Below, piece by piece: positions 44,219 through 53,307 of a stretch of 64,000 bases of DNA. The stretch covers positions 62,001 through 126,000 of the forward strand of contig JBKEDC010000019.1 in the NCBI GenBank assembly GCA_047975205.1, given 5' to 3'. The notes under the pieces are model-generated. The model was given only the letters and a program-made list of their open reading frames with translations, was not told where the DNA came from and did not search any database. How positions within the stretch are numbered: position 1 is the stretch's first letter; each line of letters begins with the position of its first letter. The translations under genes and the position numbers were made by a program. Source of the stretch: JBKEDC01 sp047975205 (lineage in GTDB: Bacteria; Bacteroidota; Bacteroidia; Bacteroidales; Prolixibacteraceae).

Positions 44219-45493
44219 ATGAAATTAAATATTCTAATAATAGGATCGGGCGGAAGAGAGCATGCTTTGGGTTGGAAGATCAAGCAATCGGAAAATACAA
44301 ACAAGTTGTTTTTTGCACCTGGAAATGCCGGAACAGCAGAATTAGGAGAAAATATAAATGTAGGTGTTTCTGACTTCCGAGGTCTGAAATCGGCAATTTT
44401 GGATAATCAAGTTGATTTAGTACTCATAGGTCCCGAAGTTCCTTTAGTGGAAGGATTGCATGATTTTATATTAGCAGATGAGCAAATAAAACATATCAAA
44501 GTAGTTGGTCCTCAGAAAGAAGGTGCTCAGCTGGAAGGGAGTAAGGATTATGCAAAAGAATTTATGGCTCGCCATCATATACCTACGGCTAAATACATTA
44601 CCGTTACGCCCGAAAATTTGGCCGATGGGATAGCATTTCTAAATACTGTAAAATCACCATATGTGCTTAAAGCTGATGGCTTGGCTGCAGGTAAAGGTGT
44701 GCTTATTATAGACAATTTATCCGAGGCTGAAACATCGTTAAAAGAAATGCTTGACGGGCAATTTGGGGCAGCAAGTACCAAGGTTGTTATTGAGGAATTT
44801 TTATCAGGTGTTGAGCTTTCTGTTTTTGCCCTCACCGATGGTGATAGCTACGTAATTCTACCTGAAGCTAAGGATTATAAGCGTATAGGCGAAGGAGATA
44901 CTGGTTTAAATACCGGTGGTATGGGAGCAATAAGCCCGGTTCCTTTTGCTGATGCGGTCTTCATGAAGAAAGTGGAAAATCGCATTGTTCGACCAACAGT
45001 TGAAGGTCTGAAATCTGATGGTATTCCATATAAAGGTTTTATTTTCTTCGGCTTGATTAATGTTGGTGGAGATCCTTACACTATTGAATATAATGTGCGC
45101 ATGGGTGATCCGGAAACGGAATCTGTTATGCTTCGAATAAAATCAGACTTTGTTGATTTATTAGTGGCAGCAGCCGATGGAACTATGGCTAATCAAAACA
45201 TTGAATTTGATGAACGCGTGGCAGTAAATGTAATGTTGGTTAGTGGTGGCTATCCGGATGAATATGAAAAGGGAATTGAAATGAGCGGCTTCAAATCTGT
45301 TGAAGATAGTATTCTTTTTCATGCCGGAACCTCGTCTAAAGATGGAAAAATACTTACAGCCGGCGGTCGCGTAATGGCTGTTAGTTCATATGGTTTAACG
45401 ATAGCTGATGCCTTACAACGCTCGTATGCTAACGCTAATAAAATTGAGTATTACAGGAAATACTATCGAAAGGATTTAGGCTTCGATTTATAG
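44219..45493 (+). CDS. purD: Phosphoribosylamine-glycine ligase
   Basis: The 424-residue protein has the GARS order of domains. N-terminal IGSGGREHALGWKI is at residues 7-20, the PEVPLVEGLHDF region near 78-90, the ATP-grasp core includes VLKADGLAAGKGV (about 147-159), GAASTKVVIEEFLSG, GGMGAISP, and EYNVRMGDPETE (about 290-301), a family signature. It forms glycinamide ribonucleotide in purine synthesis. No other pur gene is nearby; the flanking membrane protein genes are unrelated. Confidence 0.97.
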   Translation: MKLNILIIGSGGREHALGWKIKQSENTNKLFFAPGNAGTAELGENINVGVSDFRGLKSAILDNQVDLVLIGPEVPLVEGLHDFILADEQIKHIKVVGPQKEGAQLEGSKDYAKEFMARHHIPTAKYITVTPENLADGIAFLNTVKSPYVLKADGLAAGKGVLIIDNLSEAETSLKEMLDGQFGAASTKVVIEEFLSGVELSVFALTDGDSYVILPEAKDYKRIGEGDTGLNTGGMGAISPVPFADAVFMKKVENRIVRPTVEGLKSDGIPYKGFIFFGLINVGGDPYTIEYNVRMGDPETESVMLRIKSDFVDLLVAAADGTMANQNIEFDERVAVNVMLVSGGYPDEYEKGIEMSGFKSVEDSILFHAGTSSKDGKILTAGGRVMAVSSYGLTIADALQRSYANANKIEYYRKYYRKDLGFDL

Positions 45494-45512
45494 GTTGAAC
45501 TAAATAACTTTA

Positions 45513-46499
45513 ATGATTTATCGATTATTAAATAATAATAGCAGTTACCACTTCATAGCACTACCAATATTAACGTTAGTGCTATGGATTGGTGTCTTTG
45601 TAAATCCCGTAGAACATCAATCTGCTATTGATGTTGTGCATATGATGCCTTTGTATCAGCCATTTTACTTATTGATGCAATGGTCAATGACGGCAGCTAA
45701 CATTCTTACTATGCTGCTCACATTAGCAACAGCTTTCATGATTGTGCAGATGAATCATCGTTTTTTGTTTTTAGAACAAAAAACATTTCTTCCGGGCTAT
45801 CTGTATGTAATTATCGTGGGAGGATTAGCTTCACTGCATTACCTTAGTGCATTATATATTGTTAATATTTTCGGTGTTTTAGCTCTTACAGGCATTTTTA
45901 AGTCTGAGAAATCAGAATCCTTGTATGCTAATATTTTTAACATGGGACTGATATTCGGATTAGCCAGTTTGGTTTATTTCAATATTATTTTCCTCTTTCC
46001 ATTAGTTTGGATTGTTTTTCATTTTATACACAGAGGTTTGGAATGGAGACATTTAATATTACCCATATTGGGCTTAATCTTGCCTTGGTTTTACGCTTTT
46101 ACTTATTATTCCTTTGCTAATCATACCTCACTTTTTTTTGACATTATAAAAGTTAATTTCCTTATTCCGGAGTATCATTCATTGGATGATAAATATACTT
46201 TAATGTATGTAGGTTTTTTAGCAATGCTCATGTTTTTGACAGGTATTAGTTTGATAAAAAGTCTAGAGAAGAAAGGTTCAACTCATCGTTACTTCTTCCA
46301 AACATTTCTGGCCATCATTATTATGTCGATTTTAATAATTTTGTTAGTCCCCAGTGCATCGAAAGAAGTTGTTCTTTTGGTAGCCAATCCGATTGCTTGT
46401 ATATTGGCAAATTATTGCATTGTGATAGAACGAAAACTTTGGTCGAGTGTGCTTATTTACTCTTTGATTTTTATGGTTGTTTACCTCCAGTTCGTATAA
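45513..46499 (+). CDS. Polytopic membrane protein, DUF6427-like (328 aa)
   Basis: Around nine hydrophobic helices fill the protein from the first (HFIALPILTLVLWIGVFV, residues about 13-30) to the last (SVLIYSLIFMVVYLQFV). It starts with INYRLLN-like MIYRLLNNNSSYH and has conserved-looking polar spots such as NMGLIFGLASLVYF and HFIHRGLEWR. It resembles the DUF6427 group of Bacteroidota, frequently found beside purD. Function is unknown. The next gene's ATG lies five bases after its stop. Confidence 0.7.
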   Translation: MIYRLLNNNSSYHFIALPILTLVLWIGVFVNPVEHQSAIDVVHMMPLYQPFYLLMQWSMTAANILTMLLTLATAFMIVQMNHRFLFLEQKTFLPGYLYVIIVGGLASLHYLSALYIVNIFGVLALTGIFKSEKSESLYANIFNMGLIFGLASLVYFNIIFLFPLVWIVFHFIHRGLEWRHLILPILGLILPWFYAFTYYSFANHTSLFFDIIKVNFLIPEYHSLDDKYTLMYVGFLAMLMFLTGISLIKSLEKKGSTHRYFFQTFLAIIIMSILIILLVPSASKEVVLLVANPIACILANYCIVIERKLWSSVLIYSLIFMVVYLQFV

Positions 46500-46503
46500 A
46501 ACA

Positions 46504-48129
46504 ATGGATACATATAAGCCTACTTTAGCTATTTATGGTATTCAAGATTGCAATCTGTTTCAAACTTACTCACATGATCATAACATGTGTCTGATGCAAG
46601 ATGGCGAAGTGCTTGACTTTGTTCAATTGGAGCGTATCACTCGTGTGAAACGCGATAATAGTATGAATAAGCATCTAGATGAACTGTTACGCTCTAAAAA
46701 GTGGATTAATAAGGATTTCGATCTGGTATTTGTTGATAATGTACTCGGTAGAGCATTTATTAATATTCAAGGAAATGTTCGATTTGAGGCTTCTATTCAA
46801 TCAGAATTGAATAAAACTCCGGAGGAAGGACATTGTTTTTGGTATGGAAAGCCACATAAAGCATATGTATTAAATCATGAATTAGCGCATATAGGTACTT
46901 GCCTACCTTTTTTTGGAGCATACAAGGAGAATAGTTTACTAGTCCATTTTGACGGAGGGGCTAGTCAATCCTGTTTTTCAGCTTGGTTATATAAAGGAGA
47001 TGAATTAAATCTATTGGAAGCACATTGGGATTATAAATGGTTAAGCTCGATATTTAACGCAAATGCTTTTGTATTTTCTGTAATTGGAGCTAAACTGAAA
47101 GATCAAAATAGCGTTCCGGGAAAGATGATGGGCTTAGCTGGTCATGGCAATTATGATATTCGAATAGAGCAATGGTTTAAACATCATAATTTTTTCGAAA
47201 ATATATGGAGAAGACCGTCATTATTTTTTGATCGAATTAAGCAGGATTTTGCTATTAATATAAAGAGCTTTGACCAACATCATTATTTCATTCAAAACTG
47301 TATAGCTACTTTGCATGAAATGTTCGTGAGAGAAACAATTGCAATTTTTCGCAATTTGGAGTCGAAAACAAATGCCGACTATTTATATTATAGCGGTGGT
47401 TCAGCTCTAAATATTATTACAAATACTCGTCTGATAGAATCAAAAACATTTCAAGATGTATTTATTCCGCCTTGTTGTGAAGATTCCGGCTTAGCCTTGG
47501 GAGCAGCAGCTTTTGTAGAGTGGATAAAACATGGAAATGTACAGATGCACTCTCCTTATTTGAATAATTGGGGAATAAGCACCTCGGAATCACCACTAGT
47601 TCATACACCCATTAAAGAAGTAGCCGATAAACTTGCAAGGAATGAAATATTAGCTTTATGGCAAGGTGCAGGAGAGGTTGGTCCGCGTGCTTTAGGTAAT
47701 AGGAGTCTTTTGGCTCGAGCAGATAGTAAGCAATTGATGCAAAAGCTTAGCATGAACATAAAAAAGAGAGAGTGGTATCGACCATTAGCGCCTATTATGC
47801 TCAAAAAGAATGCTCAATATTTTACAGGAAAGCAGAATATTCATCACTTAAGTCGGTATATGCTCCTCGATTTTCCTATTCTTGATGAACATCGACTAGA
47901 ACTAGAAGGAGCATGTAATGCTGACGGTTCAGCAAGAATACAATGCCTATTTGATCGTTCACAAAATCCTTATATGTGGGATTTACTTACCGAGCTTGAC
48001 TCCACGCACGGGATAAAAGCTTTGATAAACACTTCTTTTAATGAACAAGGAGAACCTATAGTTCATTCTATATCTGATGCTCAAAAAACGGCTCAAAAAT
48101 TAGGCGTGGAACTTGTTATCGGATTTTGA
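46504..48129 (+). CDS. Carbamoyltransferase (NodU/CmcH/TobZ family)
   Basis: The ATG at 46504 gives 541 residues; a longer frame from inside the upstream gene is rejected. The N-terminal kinase-fold domain shows HDHNMCLMQDG near residues 20-30, HELAHIGTCLPFFGAY near 120-135, HFDGG, GKMMGLAGHG near 205-214 and YYSGGSALN; the C-terminal carbamoyltransferase domain has the signature GEVGPRALGNRSLLA near 390-404 and REWYRPLAPI. Members transfer carbamoyl groups to nodulation factors, antibiotics or surface sugars. No glycan or antibiotic cluster is adjacent, so the acceptor is unknown. Confidence 0.85.
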   Translation: MDTYKPTLAIYGIQDCNLFQTYSHDHNMCLMQDGEVLDFVQLERITRVKRDNSMNKHLDELLRSKKWINKDFDLVFVDNVLGRAFINIQGNVRFEASIQSELNKTPEEGHCFWYGKPHKAYVLNHELAHIGTCLPFFGAYKENSLLVHFDGGASQSCFSAWLYKGDELNLLEAHWDYKWLSSIFNANAFVFSVIGAKLKDQNSVPGKMMGLAGHGNYDIRIEQWFKHHNFFENIWRRPSLFFDRIKQDFAINIKSFDQHHYFIQNCIATLHEMFVRETIAIFRNLESKTNADYLYYSGGSALNIITNTRLIESKTFQDVFIPPCCEDSGLALGAAAFVEWIKHGNVQMHSPYLNNWGISTSESPLVHTPIKEVADKLARNEILALWQGAGEVGPRALGNRSLLARADSKQLMQKLSMNIKKREWYRPLAPIMLKKNAQYFTGKQNIHHLSRYMLLDFPILDEHRLELEGACNADGSARIQCLFDRSQNPYMWDLLTELDSTHGIKALINTSFNEQGEPIVHSISDAQKTAQKLGVELVIGF

Positions 48130-48399
48130 GGAACACCTATTCTTATTTGCTATTTAATTTTCACTGTGCATTTCAATACCCTCTACAAGATAGAACTATT
48201 GAATCCCCAATATTTTCATTTCGAAGGCTGCAATAAGAATTTGAATCCTGAGTAAGCATTTATATATGATAATATTAAAGATCTCGTCGTCTGATTTTAT
48301 TTAATACAATTGTATTAAAATGTGAATGATGCTACTATCTGCCTTCAGTTAATAAATATAGTTTAATAATACGATCCTATTTGTTAAATTGCATATGTG

Positions 48400-48896
48400 T
48401 AATAAATCTATCTCCCAATCCCCAAACCGCTCTTTATTATTTATTATATCCGGCCTGTCATCAATAGAAACTTTGTCTTTAATGACTTAACGCTTGCTGG
48501 AAACAGGTCTGGCTCTATTCTTTAATTTATGCCTTAAGCTCTTATAAATAGAGCCTCCTAAAGCCTTGTCTTCTCTTATGTATTGATATATCCTTTCCAC
48601 ACAAACCATTGGTCTGGATTCTTTATTACATATCCCCTTAATCTGCTGGGGAGACCATTGTTTTGAAGTTACCATTCGGTCTATATACTGCTTCATGTTA
48701 ACGTCAAACTTCCTATTTATAGCAAACGCTCCTTACGCTCATCTGCAAGTTCCTGCGCAAACTTAGGGTTGTATTTTATCTCTCTGCGAATCGTGCTTTC
48801 ATCAATGCCCAACAGCTTTGCAATAAAAACTTTTGTCTTTCTGCTTTTTAAATATGCTTCAATAGCATATCCTTGTTCCAGTCTTAAATGTCCCAT
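48400..48896 (-). pseudogene. Decayed IS30-family transposase
   Basis: Reading leftward from the ATG at 48894-48896, the first frame gives an IS30 helix-turn-helix (LGIDESTIRREI, then YNPKFAQELADERKERL). A one-base loss near 48715 shifts the frame, and the protein continues as INRKFDVNMKQY, QWSPQQIKG and YIREDKALGGSIYKSLRHK. A TAA at 48487 interrupts it, but the same frame goes on with KDKVSIDDRPD and ERFGDWEID, the start of the catalytic domain. Recognisable sequence stops near 48400, so most of the DDE core is missing. The gene is dead by three lesions. Terminal inverted repeats were not identified. Confidence 0.85.
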
Positions 48897-49020
48897 CTTT
48901 AACTTTTTTAGTCGAAGACAAAGAAAGCATTTAATTCTGTGAGAGAAAGCCTTTGTGCTTTCTCTCTTTGCGAAGTGGAGTGTGTAGCGAAACAAAGAGA
49001 GAAAATCATCTCCTAAACGG
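48897..49020. repeat. Hairpin-rich sequence flanking the IS30 remnant
   Basis: GAGAGAAAG (48941-48949) pairs with CTTTCTCTC (48958-48966), and TTCTCTCTTTG (48960-48970) pairs with CAAAGAGAGAA (48993-49003). These overlapping dyads lie upstream of the dead transposase and may be the degenerate end of the element. Confidence 0.35.
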
Positions 49021-49314
49021 GCATTTACTAATGGAATTTTTCAGGCTTATGATTATGCGATATTGCATGAATATATGTTAGAGTATACGGCAGAAGGAAA
49101 GACTATGGGTATGTTTTGTCGTATGCCATAGATACAAAGATGATTCGGAGTTTAAAATTCTATTGCAGACTTGATTGTCGCTAAATATCCAACAACAAAT
49201 CAAGCTGAAATCCGATCTAAGATATTAGACTTTGGGCCGGGAGGTCAATTCTATATAAATTGGGATTTATATAGTGTTAGTGGCAGACTTGGTTCAGAGG
49301 ATACTGCCGAATAA
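49021..49314 (+). pseudogene. Possible decayed coding fragment of unknown origin
   Basis: Protein-like stretches occur on the plus strand in more than one frame: FQAYDYAILHEYMLEYTAEGKT, then in a second frame YVLSYAIDTKMIRSLKF, then back to ADLIVAKYPTTNQAEIRSK and LDFGPGGQFYINWDLYS, ending at a TAA at 49312-49314. In-frame stops lie between them. This pattern fits a degenerate gene disrupted by frameshifts, but I do not recognise the family and the fragments could be chance. Confidence 0.3.
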
Positions 49315-49333
49315 CCGGATGCAACAAGAGCGT

Positions 49334-49385
49334 AAACTAACGGCATAAATACAGAATACAATCTCTGTATTTATGCCGTTAGTTT
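49334..49385. repeat. 21-base perfect inverted repeat
   Basis: The arms 49334-49354 (AAACTAACGGCATAAATACAG) and 49365-49385 are exactly complementary, with a 10-base loop and a following T-rich tract. It may be a terminator for rightward transcription through the debris or the remnant of a mobile element end. Confidence 0.6.
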
Positions 49386-49397
49386 CTTTTGATTCTG

Positions 49398-49431
49398 AAA
49401 AACAAAAAGGCGAACAATTGTTGTTCGCCTC
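49398..49431 (-). terminator. Terminator of the leftward barrel protein gene
   Basis: GGCGAACA (49409-49416) pairs with TGTTCGCC (49422-49429). Read on the minus strand it is followed by a T-rich tract, 27 bases beyond the stop codon. Confidence 0.75.
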
Positions 49432-49457
49432 AAATCATAATATAATCACACCTGTTA

Positions 49458-49991
49458 TTAAAAGTCGAATTTAAGTCCTACCAGTAATAATCCGCTAAGA
49501 TCATCTTTGTAGGATTCTGTTTTGGGAGTATAAAGCAAATCTTGACCTGTTTCGGCAAAGATTGCAACGTGTTTACAAATCTCGTGGTCGATACCGAATT
49601 TCCATCCGTAACGGATAGAGTTTAGGTGTTCTTCCTCCTCTAGTTCTGTGTTGTACGCAATACCTAATGATATATAATAGTTTGTTTTACGCTCATCGCT
49701 GAATGGGTGAAAGAAGTATTTAATATCGGTTCCATAGAATTGACCTTTCTTTTCGCTCCAATCCTTACCAATCCAAGCTCCGAAGATACCGATATCAACA
49801 TGATCACCTATTTCGCGACCAAAATGTAGGGTTGAAGTTTGTTCTAAACCACTGGCAACCGGAATTGTTGATGAAACTTCAATGCTCCAAGGAGTTTCTT
49901 TTTCTCCGGTTTCTACACCTTCTTCATGAGCCATTGCAGTGCCGGCAGAAAGACCGAATAATGCTGCGATAATAAAGAATGATTTTCTCAT
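49458..49991 (-). CDS. Small outer-membrane beta-barrel-like protein (177 aa)
   Basis: The signal peptide (MRKSFFIIAALFGLSAGTAMA) is followed by HEEGVETGE and then alternating polar and hydrophobic strands typical of a porin-like barrel (WSIEVSSTIPVAS, HVDIGIFGAWIG, TNYYISLGIAYNT, IRYGWKFGIDHE, HVAIFAETGQDLLY), ending in LLLVGLKFDF with the terminal Phe that favours outer-membrane insertion. The length suggests an eight-strand barrel. Substrate or role is unknown. It is a single gene between debris and the glyS terminator. Confidence 0.75.
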   Translation of the reverse strand: MRKSFFIIAALFGLSAGTAMAHEEGVETGEKETPWSIEVSSTIPVASGLEQTSTLHFGREIGDHVDIGIFGAWIGKDWSEKKGQFYGTDIKYFFHPFSDERKTNYYISLGIAYNTELEEEEHLNSIRYGWKFGIDHEICKHVAIFAETGQDLLYTPKTESYKDDLSGLLLVGLKFDF

Positions 49992-50130
49992 TTCCTCTCT
50001 TTTTTAGTTGAGTTCTCTAGTTATTTGTATGAGCCAAAAGTAGGGCATTTGAATTCATTAAAGAATTTAAATTTGTTTAAATAAGCTACTTTTGTGATGA
50101 ATTAACATTAGCTTGATGAGATGCAGAAAA

Positions 50131-50160
50131 TAAAAAACCAGCCCCGATGAGAGCTGGCTT
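50131..50160 (-). terminator. Terminator of glyS
   Basis: AACCAGC (50137-50143) pairs with GCTGGCTT (50153-50160); on the minus strand it ends in a T-rich run. It lies about 20 bases past the glyS stop. Confidence 0.8.
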
Positions 50161-50180
50161 CTTTAGAATATTGTGAACTA

Positions 50181-51737
50181 TTATTTTAATTTCTTGAAAA
50201 TCTCGCGAAAATCGACAGCTTTTTTCAGGATGCCGTATAATTCACTTATGGCTACACGATCTTGCTTCATACTATCACGATGACGGATGGTTACAGTGTC
50301 ATCCTCTATGGTTTGATGATCTACTGTAACACAGAACGGTGTACCTATGGCATCTTGGCGGCGATAGCGTTTGCCGATACTATCTTTTTCATCATACTGA
50401 CAGTTGAAATCGAATTTTAGCTCATCGATGATTTCTCTGGCTTTCTCCGGTAGTCCGTCTTTCTTTACAAGAGGCATTACAGCCAATTTAACGGGCGCAA
50501 GCACTGTGGGAATACGCAGCACTACCCGGGTGTCAGTTTTACCGTTAGAACCGGCTATTTCTTCTTCGCAATAGGCTGCTGACATTACCTGAAGAAACAT
50601 GCGATCTACACCGATTGATGTTTCTACTACATAAGGAACATATGATTCACCTAATTCCGGGTCATAATATTGTATTTTCTTACCTGAAAATTCTTGGTGT
50701 TGTTTTAAGTCGAAATCTGTGCGTGAGTGAATACCTTCTACTTCTTTGAACCCGAATGGGAATTTATATTCCACATCAACAGCGGCATTGGCATAATGGG
50801 CTAGTTTTTCGTGCTCGTGGAAACGGTAGTTGTTATCGCCGAATCCGAGAGCTTTATGCCACTTCATGCGTGTTTCTTTCCAAGAGTTGAACCAATTGAG
50901 TTCTGTGCCCGGTTTTACGAAGAATTGCATTTCCATTTGTTCAAATTCACGCATGCGGAAGATGAATTGGCGAGCTACAATCTCATTACGGAAGGCTTTC
51001 CCGATTTGGGCAATTCCGAACGGCAATTTCATTCTACCTGTTTTTTGCACGTTCAGATAGTTCACGAAGATACCTTGTGCTGTTTCCGGGCGTAAGAATA
51101 TTTTTTGCGCTCCATCGGCAGTTGAACCCATTTCAGTAGAGAACATCAGGTTGAACTGGCGAACATCTGTCCAGTTTCTAGAACCGCTGATAGGGCAAAC
51201 TATACCTTCATCTTCAATAATGGTTTTTAGCTCGGCTAAGTCGTTAGCATTGAGTGCATCAGAGAAGCGTTGATGAAGTGTATTCCATTTCTCTTGATTC
51301 GCCAATACTCTCGGATTAGTTGAGCGGAATTGAGCCTCATCGAAGTCATTTCCGAATCGTTTGGCAGCTTTGGCACATTCCTTATTCATTTTTTCTTCGT
51401 ACTTAGCCAATTGTTCTTCGATAAGAACATCTGCACGATAGCGTTTTTTAGAATCTTTATTATCAATCAAAGGATCATTGAAGGCATCAACATGTCCTGA
51501 TGCTTTCCAAATGGTTGGGTGCATAAATATGGCAGAATCAATACCTACTACATTTTCATGAAGGAGTACCATGCTGTCCCACCAATATTTTTTGATATTG
51601 TTTTTTAGCTCTACACCATTCTGGGCGTAGTCGTAAACAGCTCCTAAGCCATCATAAATTTCGCTCGATTGGAATACAAACCCATATTCCTTACAATGAG
51701 CCACCAGTTTTTTAAAAATGTCTTCTTGTTGTGCCAT
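50181..51737 (-). CDS. glyS: Glycyl-tRNA synthetase (dimeric, single-chain type)
   Basis: The 518-residue protein is the class II alpha2 type of glycyl-tRNA synthetase, as in eukaryotes and Bacteroidota, not the two-subunit GlyQ/GlyS. Landmarks are FVFQSSEIYDGLGAVYDYAQNG (residues about 20-41, quoted for position), SGHVDAFNDPL near 84-94, the motif RPETAQGIFVNY near 217-228, IGKAFRNEI near 248-256, and YVVETSIGVDRM near 374-385. The C-terminal anticodon-binding domain begins near 410. It stands alone; the sequence upstream contains TATCTTTA, one base from the -7 consensus. Confidence 0.96.
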   Translation of the reverse strand: MAQQEDIFKKLVAHCKEYGFVFQSSEIYDGLGAVYDYAQNGVELKNNIKKYWWDSMVLLHENVVGIDSAIFMHPTIWKASGHVDAFNDPLIDNKDSKKRYRADVLIEEQLAKYEEKMNKECAKAAKRFGNDFDEAQFRSTNPRVLANQEKWNTLHQRFSDALNANDLAELKTIIEDEGIVCPISGSRNWTDVRQFNLMFSTEMGSTADGAQKIFLRPETAQGIFVNYLNVQKTGRMKLPFGIAQIGKAFRNEIVARQFIFRMREFEQMEMQFFVKPGTELNWFNSWKETRMKWHKALGFGDNNYRFHEHEKLAHYANAAVDVEYKFPFGFKEVEGIHSRTDFDLKQHQEFSGKKIQYYDPELGESYVPYVVETSIGVDRMFLQVMSAAYCEEEIAGSNGKTDTRVVLRIPTVLAPVKLAVMPLVKKDGLPEKAREIIDELKFDFNCQYDEKDSIGKRYRRQDAIGTPFCVTVDHQTIEDDTVTIRHRDSMKQDRVAISELYGILKKAVDFREIFKKLK

Positions 51738-52290
51738 CTTTTGAATTGTAGAGTTAGACCAATGTTAGTTGCATGCCTAACTGTCGTTAATCAATAATTG
51801 TTGGTAAAGATACGGAATATCTATGAATTGGAATTAAATCTGTGCCCTACAAGAATCAATTAAGTATGTATTTCGGCGAAAATTATTCTTTTCTAAATTT
51901 TAATCGGGCTTATTTTTTCGATTTAAATTTTGCTTATGGGATTCCAATAGTGTTTTTTACTCAAATTCTTTGGAATGGATAAGCACAAAAAGAGATTCTT
52001 TAAAGCATTCATTGTATAAGATGAGCACTCCGATTGTTTTTTGCCTCAATTCTCAATAAAGAATGGATTCTTCCATGTATATTTTTGCATGATATGCAGG
52101 GAGTATGCATGCAGAGAATGTTTTATCAGGCAATTATACTGAAGGATTTAAGTCTAAATGTGATAAAATCAATTAAAGAAAATGTAATTAAACATTGTAT
52201 ATGTATTTAATAAATAACTTATTATCTATGTTTATAAAACCTTATTATTTTCATAGGTATTAAGTCCGTCGTTTGCTTTAGTTTTGTATA
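51738..52290. other. Intergenic region without a recognised gene
   Basis: About 550 AT-rich bases between two leftward genes. It contains the likely glyS promoter near 51805-51815 (TATCTTTA on the minus strand). The sequence around 52085-52115 repeats TATGCA and ATGCATGC words, but no stable hairpin, RNA gene or coding frame is convincing. Confidence 0.45.
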
Positions 52291-52518
52291 TTATTTCATT
52301 TCTTCGTAATCGGTGAATTCTTCATTTTCACCCATGGGTTCTTCTTGCTCTATCTCAATTTCGCCTTCATGCTCTTGTTCGTAGGCATGCGGATTTTGTT
52401 GTTCATACATTTCGTTAAGAGCCTTTTTTTGCATCTTTCTGAGTGCAAAGAAGCCGATAATGAAAATGAAGATAAGAAAGAGTAGTATGAATTTAATTAT
52501 TCCAAAAATGATTGACAT
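52291..52518 (-). CDS. DUF4834-like small membrane protein (75 aa)
   Basis: An N-terminal membrane helix (residues about 4-26, IFGIIKFILLFLIFIFIIGFFAL) precedes a charged cytoplasmic tail rich in Glu (EQEHEGEIEIEQEEP). Size, topology and the tail's composition match DUF4834 of Bacteroidota. The function is unknown. It begins 26 bases after the Crp-type regulator on the same strand and probably is the last gene of that operon. Confidence 0.7.
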   Translation of the reverse strand: MSIIFGIIKFILLFLIFIFIIGFFALRKMQKKALNEMYEQQNPHAYEQEHEGEIEIEQEEPMGENEEFTDYEEMK

Positions 52519-52544
52519 AATAATGTGTTTTAAATGAGTTTGAC

Positions 52545-53267
52545 TTACTTCATGATATTTATTTTGCCCTGTGTGCTTATATTTTCCAATTCAGAAAGGT
52601 TCAATAAACTTACTTTACGCTTTTCAACCAATATCAGTTCCTCTTTAGCAAAACTCGATAAAGTCCTGATAGCATTGGCAGTTGTCATGTTTGAAAGCTT
52701 GGCAAGATCTTCGCGTGTTAGTAGCACGCGAAGAGTCTTTTCATTTTGTTCGAAGCCATATTTTCGTTTGAGTAACAACAGAGCTTCAGCCATTCTTCCC
52801 CGAATATGCTTTTGGGTGAGTGTAACGGTTCTGGAATTAGAGAATCCGAGTTCTTCTGAGAGTTTCCGAAGCAATCGAAGCGTAAAATCGTTATTTTTTA
52901 GCAGCTGATTAAAGAAATAATCAGGTTTTACGCGCAGCACTTTAGATTCTTCAATAGAAACAGCACAAGCATTGTGAATTTCTTGAGCTATAAGGGCTCT
53001 ATATCCCACATACCCCAAGGGTTTAGTCATGCGTACAATTTGTTCTCTTCCGCCTACCCCTTCTTTAAAAATCTTCACTTTACCGGCGAGCAAGAATAAG
53101 AATCCGGACGGTTCTTCGCCTTCCCAATAGATTTTACTCCCTCGTTTATAATTTAGAACCTCGATATGCGGACGAAGACTACGTTTTTCTTCCTCACTAA
53201 GGGTATTAAAAACTGATTTTGAGTTTGAAAATGCCCAATCGATAAGCTCCTCATTAGTTTGCAACAT
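52545..53267 (-). CDS. Crp/Fnr-family transcriptional regulator
   Basis: The 240-residue protein has an N-terminal cyclic-nucleotide-binding-type barrel (about 20-130; KRGSKIYWEGEEPSGFLFLLAGKVKIF with Gly turns, quoted for position) and a C-terminal winged helix (about 160-225; RVLLTREDLAKLSNMTTANAIRTLSSF, in which the recognition helix follows LAKLSNM). The typical cAMP-contacting RS motif is not evident, so the ligand is uncertain. There are no Fnr-type Cys clusters. It lies 40 bases after nadE and may belong to that operon. Confidence 0.85.
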   Translation of the reverse strand: MLQTNEELIDWAFSNSKSVFNTLSEEEKRSLRPHIEVLNYKRGSKIYWEGEEPSGFLFLLAGKVKIFKEGVGGREQIVRMTKPLGYVGYRALIAQEIHNACAVSIEESKVLRVKPDYFFNQLLKNNDFTLRLLRKLSEELGFSNSRTVTLTQKHIRGRMAEALLLLKRKYGFEQNEKTLRVLLTREDLAKLSNMTTANAIRTLSSFAKEELILVEKRKVSLLNLSELENISTQGKINIMK

Positions 53268-53307
53268 AATTCTAATTTTGGGGTGAATTTAAGCAATTTC
53301 TTTAATA

